From: Leptospira sp.
GTDB lineage: Bacteria; Spirochaetota; Leptospiria; Leptospirales; Leptospiraceae
NCBI GenBank assembly: GCA_020831715.1
Contig: JAFIGA010000294.1
Coordinates: 1-49,089 of the forward strand
Length of the DNA stretch: 49,089 nt
Reading direction: 5' to 3'
Shown piece after piece: positions 23,478 to 32,537 of this stretch (position 1 is its first letter; every line of letters begins with the position of its first letter). A model generated the notes under the pieces. That model searched no databases and had not been told where the DNA came from. It saw only the letters and a list, made by a program, of their open reading frames with translations. A program made the position numbers and the translations under genes.

Positions 23478-26255
23478 ATGCATTTAAAAAGCTTAAACAT
23501 TGTTGGATTCAAAACTTTTGCAGATGAGACTGATATACATTTTGACCCGGGGTTTACTGCAGTAGTAGGTCCCAATGGTTGTGGGAAATCCAATATTTTG
23601 GATTCAGTAAAATGGGTATTTGGAGAAAAATCAGCGAAGGGATTGCGTGGTGAAAAAATGGATGATGTGATCTTCCATGGATCTGAAGCAAGAAAACCGG
23701 CTGGATTTGCTGAAGTTTCCATTCTTTTCGATAACAGTGACCATTTCTTTTCCGTTGATTTTCCCAATTTTAAAATTACCCGTCGTTTGTATCCGGATGG
23801 TGAGAATGAATACTTTATCAATGACACTAAAGCAACACGTAAAGAAATAGAAAAAACTTTATTGGATACAGGAGTAGGCAAGTCCAGCTATTCCATCATG
23901 GAACAAGGTAAAGTCGATCAACTTTTGAATTCCAAGCCTGAAGAAAGGCGATTGATCTTTGAAGAAGCGGCAGGAATTTCTCGCTTCAAGATGGAAAGAA
24001 AAGAAGCTTTAAAAAAATTGGAAGATACAGACAAAAATCTCCAAAGAATTTCGGATATTCTTCATTCCATGCAAAAAGAAATGGAAACCAAAGAGAAACA
24101 ATCCGAAAAAGCTGAAATATATTTTAAGTTAAAGAATGAGATGAACGAAGCTGATAAGAATATTCGTTATATTAAACTAAAAGATTTTAAGTCTAGATTG
24201 ACAAAATATGAAACGGAACTCTCCGAAATTAAAGAAAAAAATGCATACTTATTGTCCCTAATCAGCAAAGAAACAGAAAGAATTTCCGAATTGGAAGAAG
24301 AAAAATTACGAGTAGAAAAAGACAGTGCAGAAATTGATAAAAAATTGATGGACTATCTTTCCAGAACTCAGATTCAGAAAGAAAAAATTGCAAAGAATAA
24401 AGAAATCATACTGGATTACCAGAATCGAATACAAGAATTTATAGAATCGGAAGAGTCGGAAAAGACTTCCCTTTCCAAGATGGATTCAGATATAGAGCAG
24501 ACCAAAGAACATATTCGCAACTTAATTGAGGAATGTTCTCTTGTTAGAAGAGATCTTCAGAACAAGCAGGAGGAAAAAGTCATCCTCCAAGACTCAATTG
24601 ACAATGAAAACTTGGCAATTAAAACGCGAGAAAGTCAGCTCTTGGAATGTGAGAGAGATAGTTCCGTGTTGCGAGAAGAAACCAGAGACGTGGTGATGGA
24701 ACTCGTTCAACTTCTGGAAGCGAGAAAGAAAGATGCTGAAGGTAAAGAATCAGAAAGATTGAATCTAAGGTCCAATCTATTGGGTAATCTAGAATCCTAT
24801 TCAGAAAACATAGAATTGGTGAAAGAAATATTGCAAGATGGTCATTCACTAGAGGCTAGAGAAATTTTACAATCCATTGATTTTGGTTCTTTTAAGGATA
24901 ACTTTCAGAAATACATGGATGTGGATGATCACTTTCGATCCATGTTTTTGGATAAAGGTGGAATACTTTCCAGAAAAGAAGAGTTGGATCGAAGAATGGA
25001 GGATCTAATTCTTCAAGTAGAAATTCTAAATCGAGCGAATCGAGATTCTCATGAAAAAATAAATACTCTTCGAATTGAAATCCAATTGAAATCTGATGAA
25101 ATAGTTGGTTTGGAAAAAACAATATTGGAACTTACTTCCAAAGAAAGTAATCTGAATGACAAAATTTTGAGTCTTACGAATCGTATAGAAGAAATCAAAA
25201 AAAGGATCCATCAGATTCAAGAATCCAAGAATAGCAGTCAGGCGAAAAAGAAAGAATTCGAAGAAGAAGTTGATTTACTTGAAAAAGAAATAGAGGAATC
25301 ATACAATGAATTCCTCGATATGAGTAAGGCACAAGAATCACAGAAAGCAATTCTTAGAAAAATTGTTGCTGATGTTCAAGAATTAAAATTAAACATTTCC
25401 AAAAATCAAGAAGTTTACCAAGGCTTATTTCCGTTACTCACTGAAAAAGAAAAGAATATATCTGCACTTAAGGTTCAAGTCGAAGCAATCTCTGAAGAAT
25501 TGTACAATGAGTATTCGATGACTGAGGCTGAATTGGAAGCCGAAAGATCGCATTTGGAATTGAAGAAGACAGAGGAAGAAGCACGACTTAGAAATGCTAA
25601 ATTCGAAATACAACAATTGGGCTCTATCAATCCTCTAGCCATTGAAGAATATCGAAATACTCGCGAGATATATGAACACCATAAATCTCAGAAAGAAGAC
25701 ATTGAAAATTCCAAGAAAGATATCGAACAAGTATTGGAATCTATCAATCAAGAATCCGAAATTCTATTTATGGAAACCTTTGAAAAGATTCGAGAAAATT
25801 TTCAAGAAACATTTTCCACTTTATTCCGTGGGGGAAGGGCAACTCTCGAGCTAACGGAGAAAGATGACTCACTCAATTCCGGTATAGAAATTCTTGCTGA
25901 GCCTCCCGGTAAACATGTGCAAAATCTGAGACTGTTATCGGGTGGTGAGAAGTCACTCACAGCAATTGCACTTATGTTCGCAATATTCATGGTGAAACCT
26001 GCACCATTTTGTTTCTTGGATGAGATTGATGCTGCTTTGGATGAAGCTAACAAATTAAGATTTTGTGCTATTTTGGATAAATTTAAAGATAAGACACAGT
26101 TCATTGTAATATCTCATGCACAGTCAACAATTTCCAGAGCCAATGCGATTTTTGGAGTGACCAACGAAGAACCCGGGATTACCAAACTGGTATCACTTCG
26201 TCTTGATGAGACCAAGGCATTCTCGGAAAAAACACCGGAAGCACTCGCCGGTTAG
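23478..26255 (+). CDS. smc: SMC chromosome-condensation ATPase, short and without a recognisable hinge
   Basis: The N-terminal head has Walker A GPNGCGKSN (residues 32-40) and GFKTFAD at the start, as in bacterial SMC. The C-terminal head has the signature LLSGGEKSLTAIAL and Walker B FCFLDEIDAALDE. Coiled coils fill most of the rest. The protein has 925 aa, against roughly 1,150-1,200 for typical bacterial SMC. The central non-coil stretch (about 415-500, with SLEAREILQSIDFGSFKD) is short and shows no typical hinge motif such as the Gly-rich dimer interface. SMC works with ScpA and ScpB in chromosome organisation; those genes are not nearby. ATG at 23478 begins the canonical N-terminus. Confidence 0.88.
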   Translation: MHLKSLNIVGFKTFADETDIHFDPGFTAVVGPNGCGKSNILDSVKWVFGEKSAKGLRGEKMDDVIFHGSEARKPAGFAEVSILFDNSDHFFSVDFPNFKITRRLYPDGENEYFINDTKATRKEIEKTLLDTGVGKSSYSIMEQGKVDQLLNSKPEERRLIFEEAAGISRFKMERKEALKKLEDTDKNLQRISDILHSMQKEMETKEKQSEKAEIYFKLKNEMNEADKNIRYIKLKDFKSRLTKYETELSEIKEKNAYLLSLISKETERISELEEEKLRVEKDSAEIDKKLMDYLSRTQIQKEKIAKNKEIILDYQNRIQEFIESEESEKTSLSKMDSDIEQTKEHIRNLIEECSLVRRDLQNKQEEKVILQDSIDNENLAIKTRESQLLECERDSSVLREETRDVVMELVQLLEARKKDAEGKESERLNLRSNLLGNLESYSENIELVKEILQDGHSLEAREILQSIDFGSFKDNFQKYMDVDDHFRSMFLDKGGILSRKEELDRRMEDLILQVEILNRANRDSHEKINTLRIEIQLKSDEIVGLEKTILELTSKESNLNDKILSLTNRIEEIKKRIHQIQESKNSSQAKKKEFEEEVDLLEKEIEESYNEFLDMSKAQESQKAILRKIVADVQELKLNISKNQEVYQGLFPLLTEKEKNISALKVQVEAISEELYNEYSMTEAELEAERSHLELKKTEEEARLRNAKFEIQQLGSINPLAIEEYRNTREIYEHHKSQKEDIENSKKDIEQVLESINQESEILFMETFEKIRENFQETFSTLFRGGRATLELTEKDDSLNSGIEILAEPPGKHVQNLRLLSGGEKSLTAIALMFAIFMVKPAPFCFLDEIDAALDEANKLRFCAILDKFKDKTQFIVISHAQSTISRANAIFGVTNEEPGITKLVSLRLDETKAFSEKTPEALAG

Positions 26256-26262
26256 TATTAAA

Positions 26263-27090
26263 TCAATGAGATATCTGGCTGTAGATCAGCCAGATTCCCA
26301 TACCAAATAAAAATACTCCAAATATTTTTTGTAAAAATTTTCTGGGAACTCTATCTGCAAATTTTACACCTAATATAACACCTGCTGTGGATAGAGCTAC
26401 AAATTGAAGCATAATCAACCAATTAATGGGTACCTTTCCTAAGTATCCAATAAACCCACTTAATGAGTTGAAAAATATAATTACCAAACTAGTCCCAATA
26501 GCCTCTCGTATTGGTAGCTTTCCTACAAATACCAATGCCGGAACAATTAAAAATCCACCACCCACACCTACTAGCCCGGTTAAAATTCCCACAAATATCC
26601 CTTGCACAGCAAGTATTAGTATAGTCTTCCATTGAATATTTATATTTTGACTTAAAAAATTATTGATAGATATATCTTCTTTAGGAGATTCCCCGATCGA
26701 CTCCGGAAAATCCGGAGATTTCTTAAAAACCATAAGAAAGCTTGATGCTAAAACAGTTGTTCCGAAAATTAACATCTGAATATTACCTGTTATAGATTCT
26801 AAATGAGCTATTTTCGCTCCGATAAATGCTCCCAACATGGCAAATGGTGTAAAAAAAGCCGCGTTCTCCAATCGTACGTTTCCTTTCTTCCAGTGTGAAT
26901 AGGAACCCAATAAGCTAACAACACTTACGATCCCTAAACTCATAGCTATTGCCGATTTCGGATCCTCATGAAATATATAAATCAATATGGGAACTGCAAT
27001 CACTGTTCCCCCTCCACCAATTAGCCCTAAGCTTATACCAACGATTAGGGGAAGAATGATTTGAAATATCTCAATCAAGTATGAATCCAT
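26263..27090 (-). CDS. TSUP-family (TauE/SafE) sulfite or sulfur-compound exporter
   Basis: This polytopic membrane protein has about eight segments and the two characteristic Gly/Pro repeats of TSUP: LGLIGGGGTVIAVPILIYI near the N-terminus and LVGVGGGFLIVPALVFVG in the second half. Family members move sulfite, thiosulfate or organosulfonates. Its start overlaps the upstream persulfide-dioxygenase-like gene by 20 bp, so the two are co-translated. A role in exporting sulfite made by persulfide oxidation is inferred from that pairing. Confidence 0.85.
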   Translation of the reverse strand: MDSYLIEIFQIILPLIVGISLGLIGGGGTVIAVPILIYIFHEDPKSAIAMSLGIVSVVSLLGSYSHWKKGNVRLENAAFFTPFAMLGAFIGAKIAHLESITGNIQMLIFGTTVLASSFLMVFKKSPDFPESIGESPKEDISINNFLSQNINIQWKTILILAVQGIFVGILTGLVGVGGGFLIVPALVFVGKLPIREAIGTSLVIIFFNSLSGFIGYLGKVPINWLIMLQFVALSTAGVILGVKFADRVPRKFLQKIFGVFLFGMGIWLIYSQISH

Positions 27091-27952
27091 TTGTATCTTT
27101 TACATTGACCGGTAATTTAAAATAAGCTTTTTTATTTCCGCTGGATTTTGGAATACCACCACCGCATATATTAACCATAACTGATTGGTAAAGAAGTTTG
27201 GGGGCGCTGAGTCCGCTATCTCTGGTTTTTCTGAAAGTAACAAATTCTTCTTCGGAACGGCTCAAGGGAAGTTGAACGTTTTGTTTCTTACTTTCTCCAA
27301 CGGTAGTTTCAAATTTCAAATCCCTTCCACCGGGCATATAATCATGACCAACAAAAATTCTTGTATTATCATTTAGTTTGTAAATTTTTTCTGTAATAGA
27401 ATTATAAAGCGCGTGAGCATCACCTTTGGGAAAATCACATCTTCCGGTTCCATAATCAGGCATAAATATTGCATCACCTACAAATAATGCATCATCAATT
27501 AAATAACTAGCACATGCAGGAGTGTGACCCGGCGTGTGAATTGTTTTAATTTTCAAGGAACCTGCTGTCAATTCTTCACCATCTTTTAAGAGCACATCGA
27601 ATTGGCTTCCATCCGGAACCAACTCATCGAGTTGAAAGTATTCTTTAAAAACTTTTTGGACCTCGGTGATATGTTCTCCAATAGCAATTTTTGCCTTGGG
27701 AAATACCTTCTTGAGATAGGGGGAGGCACTCAAATGATCCGCATGAGCATGAGTTTCCATTATATAATGTAGGTTGATATTGTTTGCTTTGATAAAATCA
27801 ACATGCAGCTTCATGGATTCAGTCCAGATTTTGGAACCAACCGGATCATAATCCAATACACTATCTATTATTATTCCATCTAATGTCTTTTTATCCCAAA
27901 CTATATAGGTTAGAGTAAAAGTTCTCTCGTCAAAAAAAGATTTTATTTCCAT
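27071..27952 (-). CDS. MBL-fold persulfide-dioxygenase-like hydrolase (ETHE1/Blh type)
   Basis: The metallo-beta-lactamase metal motif THAHADHLSAS is clear, followed by IHTPGHTPACASYLI, GDAIFMPDYGTGRCDFP and FVGHDYMPGG. The GRCDF segment and the first histidine cluster are typical of ETHE1-like persulfide dioxygenases, which oxidise glutathione persulfide to sulfite; the Blh subgroup is close. The 293-aa length fits. The ATG at 27952 has a good site, GAGGGA, just upstream. It overlaps the TSUP gene and lies directly behind a palindromic operator. The exact substrate is inferred from the family. Confidence 0.87.
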   Translation of the reverse strand: MEIKSFFDERTFTLTYIVWDKKTLDGIIIDSVLDYDPVGSKIWTESMKLHVDFIKANNINLHYIMETHAHADHLSASPYLKKVFPKAKIAIGEHITEVQKVFKEYFQLDELVPDGSQFDVLLKDGEELTAGSLKIKTIHTPGHTPACASYLIDDALFVGDAIFMPDYGTGRCDFPKGDAHALYNSITEKIYKLNDNTRIFVGHDYMPGGRDLKFETTVGESKKQNVQLPLSRSEEEFVTFRKTRDSGLSAPKLLYQSVMVNICGGGIPKSSGNKKAYFKLPVNVKDTNGFILD

Positions 27953-27973
27953 GATTTCCCTCGAAGTCTATGA

Positions 27974-28005
27974 GACCAATATACCATGGGGGGTATATTG
28001 GTCAA
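27974..28005 (-). promoter_or_regulatory. Palindromic operator overlapping the promoter of the sulfur operon
   Basis: A perfect 12-bp inverted repeat, GACCAATATACC (27974-27985) and GGTATATTGGTC (27992-28003), has a 6-bp spacer ATGGGG. On the minus strand TTGACC (28005-28000), a 16-bp spacer and TATATT (27983-27978) make a promoter whose both boxes sit in the palindrome arms. The C-rich centre flanked by TATAC and GTATA resembles CsoR/CstR operators, which suits a persulfide-sensing repressor. The repressor gene is not in the window. Confidence 0.7.
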
Positions 28006-28077
28006 GGAAAAGTTTCCAAGAAAAATATGGGTAGAATTTTATAGAAAAATATTTCTAATTAGAATCTATCTATCAAC

Positions 28078-28458
28078 TTATCTCAGTTGTGTCAACTCTC
28101 TGTAAGCTCGGATAAACCCATCAGCCATAGTTTTGGTAAAAGTCAGAGACATTCTGGCTTTCTCGGCTGAAATCATTACATCATGAATATCTACAGAGTT
28201 GGGATCGAAAGCCAATTTTTGGGTCATTTCATCTGCTATGACTTGTTGATCATTAACCTCTTCGAAAGCTTTTTTCAAAACTTCACCGAAAGTTCCAGCA
28301 ACCTGATCCGGTGTAACTCCCGGTTCAGTTTTTCCATAATGTCTATTATCAGTCCTGTTTACCGATACCTTCTCACCATCCGGTCTTAGAGAAAATGCGC
28401 GATCACTGCCGTGATTCCAATATGTAGTTTTATTGAATATATTACTGTTTATTTCCAT
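28078..28458 (-). CDS. fliE: Flagellar hook-basal body protein FliE
   Basis: FliE links the MS ring to the proximal rod. The C-terminal two-thirds has the family pattern: AGTFGEVLKKAFEEVN, then DPNSVDIHDVMISAEKARMSLTFT and IRAYRELTQL at the end. An N-terminal extension of about 40 residues (HGSDRAFSLRPDGEKVS) makes it 126 aa, slightly longer than many homologues. The ATG overlaps the flgC stop as TAATG, so translation is coupled. It is last in flgB-flgC-fliE. The motor is periplasmic in spirochaetes. Confidence 0.93.
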   Translation of the reverse strand: MEINSNIFNKTTYWNHGSDRAFSLRPDGEKVSVNRTDNRHYGKTEPGVTPDQVAGTFGEVLKKAFEEVNDQQVIADEMTQKLAFDPNSVDIHDVMISAEKARMSLTFTKTMADGFIRAYRELTQLR

Positions 28459-28919
28459 TATGCTCTACCTATTTCGAGTGCTTTGTTAAACATAGTTTTA
28501 GCTCCATTGATCAATTGAACATTGGCTTCATAAGAACGGGAAGCTGAAATCATATCAGTCATTTCCGATACGATATTCACATTGGGCATTTCTACATAGC
28601 CCTTCTTGGGACCTATCTGAATGGCATCGGGGTGAGTTGGATCATAAGTAAGTCGTAGAGGAGCCATATCTTTTTCGACTTTCATGACTTTTACCCCTTT
28701 ACCTTCTCCTGTTGCCAATGAATTGGGAAACATTGGGCTCTTCCAGCGAGTTCTAAGATTTATCGGAGTTAAAATAACTCTGTCTCTTCTAAAGGGACCA
28801 TCGCCATTGGTATTTCTAGTTGTGGTCGCATTGGCTATGTTGTTAGATATAACATCCATGCGAAGTCTTTGTGCAGAAAGACCTGTAGCCGATATATTGA
28901 TTCCGTCAAACATTCCCAT
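28458..28919 (-). CDS. flgC: Flagellar basal-body rod protein FlgC
   Basis: FlgC is a proximal-rod subunit. The N-terminal rod motif is ISATGLSAQRLRMDVISNNIANATT, and the C-terminal motif VNIVSEMTDMISASRSYEANVQ ends with ALEIGRA. The 153 aa are normal. The ATG at 28919 has GGGAGA six bases upstream. It sits between flgB (71 bp upstream) and fliE. Confidence 0.95.
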   Translation of the reverse strand: MGMFDGINISATGLSAQRLRMDVISNNIANATTTRNTNGDGPFRRDRVILTPINLRTRWKSPMFPNSLATGEGKGVKVMKVEKDMAPLRLTYDPTHPDAIQIGPKKGYVEMPNVNIVSEMTDMISASRSYEANVQLINGAKTMFNKALEIGRA

Positions 28920-28990
28920 TCATTTTCTCCCAATATGATATAGTTTCATTTTATCTAATTAAGTACAATTATTTTTTAAAAAAAGTTATC

Positions 28991-29425
28991 TTATCCAGCA
29001 GGTCTCATCATCTGCATCATCAATCTATTGTTTTGATTCAGTCTTTCTACCAGTAAAGTATAAGTCATCTGATTCTGATTGGCATCTACCATCTCCTTTT
29101 CTATGTCCACATTGTTCCCATCCGAACGAATAGTTGTAAGATAATCTAAATTGCTTTTAGGAGAGACCTCCCTATAATCTAGCGGTTTAAAGAATTCAAA
29201 ATGTCGATTATCCGAGATTTTAGTCGGAACAGACTTTTCTTTTTCGATTTTTTCGGACTCAATTGCTCGCTTAATCATGGATTCGAAGACTACTTCGGAT
29301 CTTTTAAAATTAGGAACATCGGCATTTGCTATATTATCAGAGATAACCTTTCTCCTAAGCGTTGCTGTTTGCATTCCTCGGTGGAGAAGGTCTTGTGTTT
29401 TCATGAAATGAGTTTTTTCGAACAT
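28991..29425 (-). CDS. flgB: Flagellar basal-body rod protein FlgB
   Basis: FlgB is the first proximal-rod protein. It has the N-terminal rod sequence LHRGMQTATLRRKVISDNIANADVPNFKR, and the segment NVDIEKEMVDANQNQMTY before the C-terminus. At 144 aa the length is standard. GGGAG lies eight bases before the ATG at 29425. It heads the flgB-flgC-fliE operon and is divergent from the mla operon, with about 150 bp between the starts. I see no clear sigma-28 promoter there. Confidence 0.94.
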   Translation of the reverse strand: MFEKTHFMKTQDLLHRGMQTATLRRKVISDNIANADVPNFKRSEVVFESMIKRAIESEKIEKEKSVPTKISDNRHFEFFKPLDYREVSPKSNLDYLTTIRSDGNNVDIEKEMVDANQNQMTYTLLVERLNQNNRLMMQMMRPAG

Positions 29426-29571
29426 GATAGTCTCCCAATATATATTTCGGAATTTTTGAGGTTTGCTAAAGACAATTTATGTCTCTTGTATTTTTTTTTC
29501 TTAAAACCACATAAATTCAAGATTTCTTCTTGTTTTCCTTAAAAAACCTGGCAAGCTGGGATTTACTTTTT

Positions 29572-30702
29572 ATGCAAGCTTTTACCCAAGATGTTAGATT
29601 TAATGGAAATTCTTGTGAAATATATTTACAAGGTAGGCTAAACTACCATTCCATTCCTGAAATTTGGAATAACACACTTTCTGAGATTAAAGAAAAAAAT
29701 CCATCACGTCTCATTTTAGATGTCTCAGAAGTAGATTCTTGTGATGCCTCCGGTATTGCATATTTTTTGGAGCATAAGAGGACACAGGAATCGAGAAATG
29801 GTGAGTTCTTGCTACGAGGTTTACGCGAGGAATTCCAATATCTCTATCAAATTTCCACTTCAACTCAGATAAAAGAAGATCCGGAGCAAAAACAATTTTT
29901 TGAAGACCTAAAAGAAAAGCCTGAAGAAATTGGTTTATTTGTTGTAAATAGGTATGATGATGCTAAAAACCTCATTGAATATATTGGGGAACTAACTGTT
30001 AGTTTTTGGTATTCAATCTTTCATCCTTCTGTTATTCGATGGAGGGATGTATTCAGAACAGCAGAACATGCCGGTGTAAATGCATTTCCTATTATTGCCA
30101 TGATTGGATTTCTTTTGGGTCTTATCATGTCCTTTCAGTCTGCGATACCGATGAAAAAGTTTGGCGCCGAAATTTTTGTAGCCAATCTAATTGGATTATC
30201 CCTATTTCGAGAATTGGGTCCCCTTATGACTGCATTCATATTGGCGGGTAGATCCGGATCTGCATTTGCCGCAGAATTGGGGACGATGAAAGTAAGTGAA
30301 GAAGTCGACGCCCTTTCCACCATGGGGCTTTCTCCTATTCAATTTCTTGTGGTTCCCAGATTACTTGCCGCAATCATCATGACACCGCTTCTTACGGTTG
30401 TATTCAATCTTTTGGGTCTGGTTGGTGGAGCTATTGTACTTATGTCTTTTGGTTTTCCATTGGTAACATTCATCAATCAAGTTTTGAGTGCTGTTACCAT
30501 AGTTGATTTTGCCGGTGGAATGGTAAAAGCATATGTATTTGGTTTGGTGATAGCCGGCATTGGTTGTTTTGAGGGTCTAAGAACTACGACCGGGGCGGGA
30601 GCTGTTGGTCAATCAACTACACGAGCAGTTGTAGGTGGGATCATCTATGTTGCTATATTGGATGGTATATTTAGTATTGCTTATTTTTATTTGGGAATAT
30701 GA
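29572..30702 (+). CDS. mlaE: MlaE-type lipid ABC transporter permease with N-terminal STAS domain
   Basis: The first ~105 residues form a STAS-like domain (LILDVSEVDSCDASGIAYFLE), the role played by separate MlaB in E. coli. The remainder is the MlaE permease: FPIIAMIGFLLGLIMSFQSA, then FRELGPLMTAFILAGRSGSAFAAELGTMKVSEEVDAL, the family signature. It should sit in the inner membrane and help move phospholipids between the membranes. ATG at 29572 is preferred (376 aa) over a TTG at 29530, since the STAS domain starts soon after. The stop overlaps mlaF as ATGA. Confidence 0.9.
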   Translation: MQAFTQDVRFNGNSCEIYLQGRLNYHSIPEIWNNTLSEIKEKNPSRLILDVSEVDSCDASGIAYFLEHKRTQESRNGEFLLRGLREEFQYLYQISTSTQIKEDPEQKQFFEDLKEKPEEIGLFVVNRYDDAKNLIEYIGELTVSFWYSIFHPSVIRWRDVFRTAEHAGVNAFPIIAMIGFLLGLIMSFQSAIPMKKFGAEIFVANLIGLSLFRELGPLMTAFILAGRSGSAFAAELGTMKVSEEVDALSTMGLSPIQFLVVPRLLAAIIMTPLLTVVFNLLGLVGGAIVLMSFGFPLVTFINQVLSAVTIVDFAGGMVKAYVFGLVIAGIGCFEGLRTTTGAGAVGQSTTRAVVGGIIYVAILDGIFSIAYFYLGI

Positions 30703-31508
30703 AAAAGAAAAAAAGTTCACAGTCTGTCAGTCATGCTAAGGATTTTTCATTGGAAGATTCCGTTATAGAAGTAAAGGCTCTACGAAGTGGATATGGGTCC
30801 ACTGTTCTTATGGATGGTATTTCTTTCGATGTAAAACGGGGTGAGATTTTTGGAATTCTGGGAGGATCCGGATGTGGAAAGAGTACTGTTTTAAAAAATC
30901 TCATAGGACTGAATGCACCCATTGGCGGCAATATTTACATCCAAGGGAAAAATCTTTGGAATTCACCTCCCAAAGAAAAATTGGCTATTCTGAATCAATT
31001 TGGAGTTATGTATCAGCAGAGTGCATTGTTTGGGTCACTTACATTATTGGAAAATGTAAGGTTGCCGATGGAAGAATTTACTTCTCTTCCAATAGATGCA
31101 ATGAATACAATTTCCAGAATGAAACTAAGGATGGTTGGCTTGGAAGAATTTGCCAATCACATGCCGGCTGAACTCTCCGGTGGAATGAAGAAAAGAGCTG
31201 CGATAGCTCGAGCTATGGCTTTGGATCCGAGTATACTTTTTTTGGATGAACCTTCCGCCGGATTGGATCCTATCACTTCTGTTGAGTTGGATCATCTGAT
31301 TATAAGGCTTTCCAGGACTTTGAATGTAACATTCGTAATAGTTACTCATGAACTTGCCAGCATTTTTACCATTGCAGACAGAGTTATAGTTTTGGATAAA
31401 GAGTCAAAGGGGATCATCGCGGAAGGAACACCGGAAGGATTGAAGGATACATCGAATATTGATTTTGTGGTTCGTTTCTTCAATCGGCTACCTAAGGATT
31501 TTCAGTGA
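30699..31508 (+). CDS. mlaF: MlaF-type lipid ABC transporter ATPase
   Basis: This is the ATPase of the Mla/MCE importer. Walker A is GGSGCGKST, the signature is LSGGMKKRAAIARAMA, Walker B is ILFLDEPSAGLDP, and the switch histidine lies in VIVTHELAS. The 269 aa include an N-terminal Lys- and Ser-rich lead. The ATG lies within the end of the permease gene, and the MCE protein gene follows after 70 bp. MlaF, MlaE and MlaD assemble as one inner-membrane complex. Confidence 0.92.
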   Translation: MKKKKSSQSVSHAKDFSLEDSVIEVKALRSGYGSTVLMDGISFDVKRGEIFGILGGSGCGKSTVLKNLIGLNAPIGGNIYIQGKNLWNSPPKEKLAILNQFGVMYQQSALFGSLTLLENVRLPMEEFTSLPIDAMNTISRMKLRMVGLEEFANHMPAELSGGMKKRAAIARAMALDPSILFLDEPSAGLDPITSVELDHLIIRLSRTLNVTFVIVTHELASIFTIADRVIVLDKESKGIIAEGTPEGLKDTSNIDFVVRFFNRLPKDFQ

Positions 31509-31578
31509 GAAATTTACCCATGAATTATACCGAGAACTTATTCCGGAATTTTAATATGAATAGAATAGGAGAATCAAG

Positions 31579-32523
31579 ATGAAATCACAATCCAATTATT
31601 ATAAAGTAGGAATTTTTGTATTGGCAACACTTGCCGTTTTGGTTGCCTTTGTCATTATATTGGGGGCAGGAGCTTTATTCAGACAGAACGTTCTCATGGA
31701 AACATATCTCGATGAATCGGTGCAAGGTTTGGATATCGGATCACCGGTGAAACACAGAGGCGTAAAGATAGGATCTGTTGATAGTATATCTTTCGTTCAG
31801 AATGAATATTTGGTAGATGTGGATCCCCAAGATTCTTCAAATTATGGAAGATATGTTGTTGTTAAAATGTCTATACCCGGAATTTTAAAAGCAATTCCCA
31901 TAAAGGAAATTGACAAAAGTATAAAAAACATGATTCAAAAGGGTCTTCGAGTAAGACTTGCCTCTCAGGGAATCACAGGAACTGCTTATTTGGAAGTGGA
32001 TTATCTTCCACCGGAGAAGAACCCTCCGTTACCAATAAATTGGCAACCGAAAAATCACTATATTCCATCAGCACCTAGTACTATTTCCAGGTTTAGTGCA
32101 GGTTTGGATGATTTTTTCGACAAGTTGGAAGGAACTGACATTAGAAGTTTATTGAATAATGTGGATAAGCTATTGAACAATCTCAATGCTGAAGTTGAGC
32201 AAGCTAAGTTGGCACAACTATCCAGAGAAGGGACATTATTACTTGCTGAATTGAGAGAGACCAACAAGAGTCTAAAGCAAATTGTTTCTTCTCAAGAGAT
32301 GCAGAATTCTCCCAAAAAACTGGATCAAGCACTCACACAGATGCAGATAACAACCAAAAGATTGGATACAATTCTTTCATCAAACCAAAATGATTTTAGT
32401 ATAGCGATGGAGAATTTGAAACTAGCCTCACAGGATCTAAAAGATGTGACAGGAAATGCCAAAAAATATCCTTCTATGATATTTTTTGGAGATCCTCCAT
32501 CCAAATCAAAATTATGGAAATAG
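31579..32523 (+). CDS. mlaD: MlaD-like MCE-domain lipid-binding protein
   Basis: An N-terminal membrane anchor (about residues 8-32) is followed by one MCE domain. Typical features are SVQGLDIGSPVKHRGVKIGSVDSI, and GLRVRLASQGITGTAYLEVDYL with the hydrophobic pore loop. The C-terminal third is helical and could be coiled coil (NNVDKLLNNLNAEVEQAK). GGAGA precedes the ATG at 31579. MCE proteins form hexameric rings that bind lipids in the periplasm. Confidence 0.91.
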   Translation: MKSQSNYYKVGIFVLATLAVLVAFVIILGAGALFRQNVLMETYLDESVQGLDIGSPVKHRGVKIGSVDSISFVQNEYLVDVDPQDSSNYGRYVVVKMSIPGILKAIPIKEIDKSIKNMIQKGLRVRLASQGITGTAYLEVDYLPPEKNPPLPINWQPKNHYIPSAPSTISRFSAGLDDFFDKLEGTDIRSLLNNVDKLLNNLNAEVEQAKLAQLSREGTLLLAELRETNKSLKQIVSSQEMQNSPKKLDQALTQMQITTKRLDTILSSNQNDFSIAMENLKLASQDLKDVTGNAKKYPSMIFFGDPPSKSKLWK

Positions 32524-32537
32524 TAAAGGAGATGATC

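Noticed and set aside
23372..23881. 169-aa minus-strand ORF over the start of smc
   Set aside because: It is antisense to the highly conserved SMC head region, whose plus-strand reading has all expected motifs.
26273..26295. Terminator after smc
   Set aside because: ATCTGGCTG and CAGCCAGAT form a 9-bp stem, but it lies in the TSUP coding end and no T-run follows on either strand.
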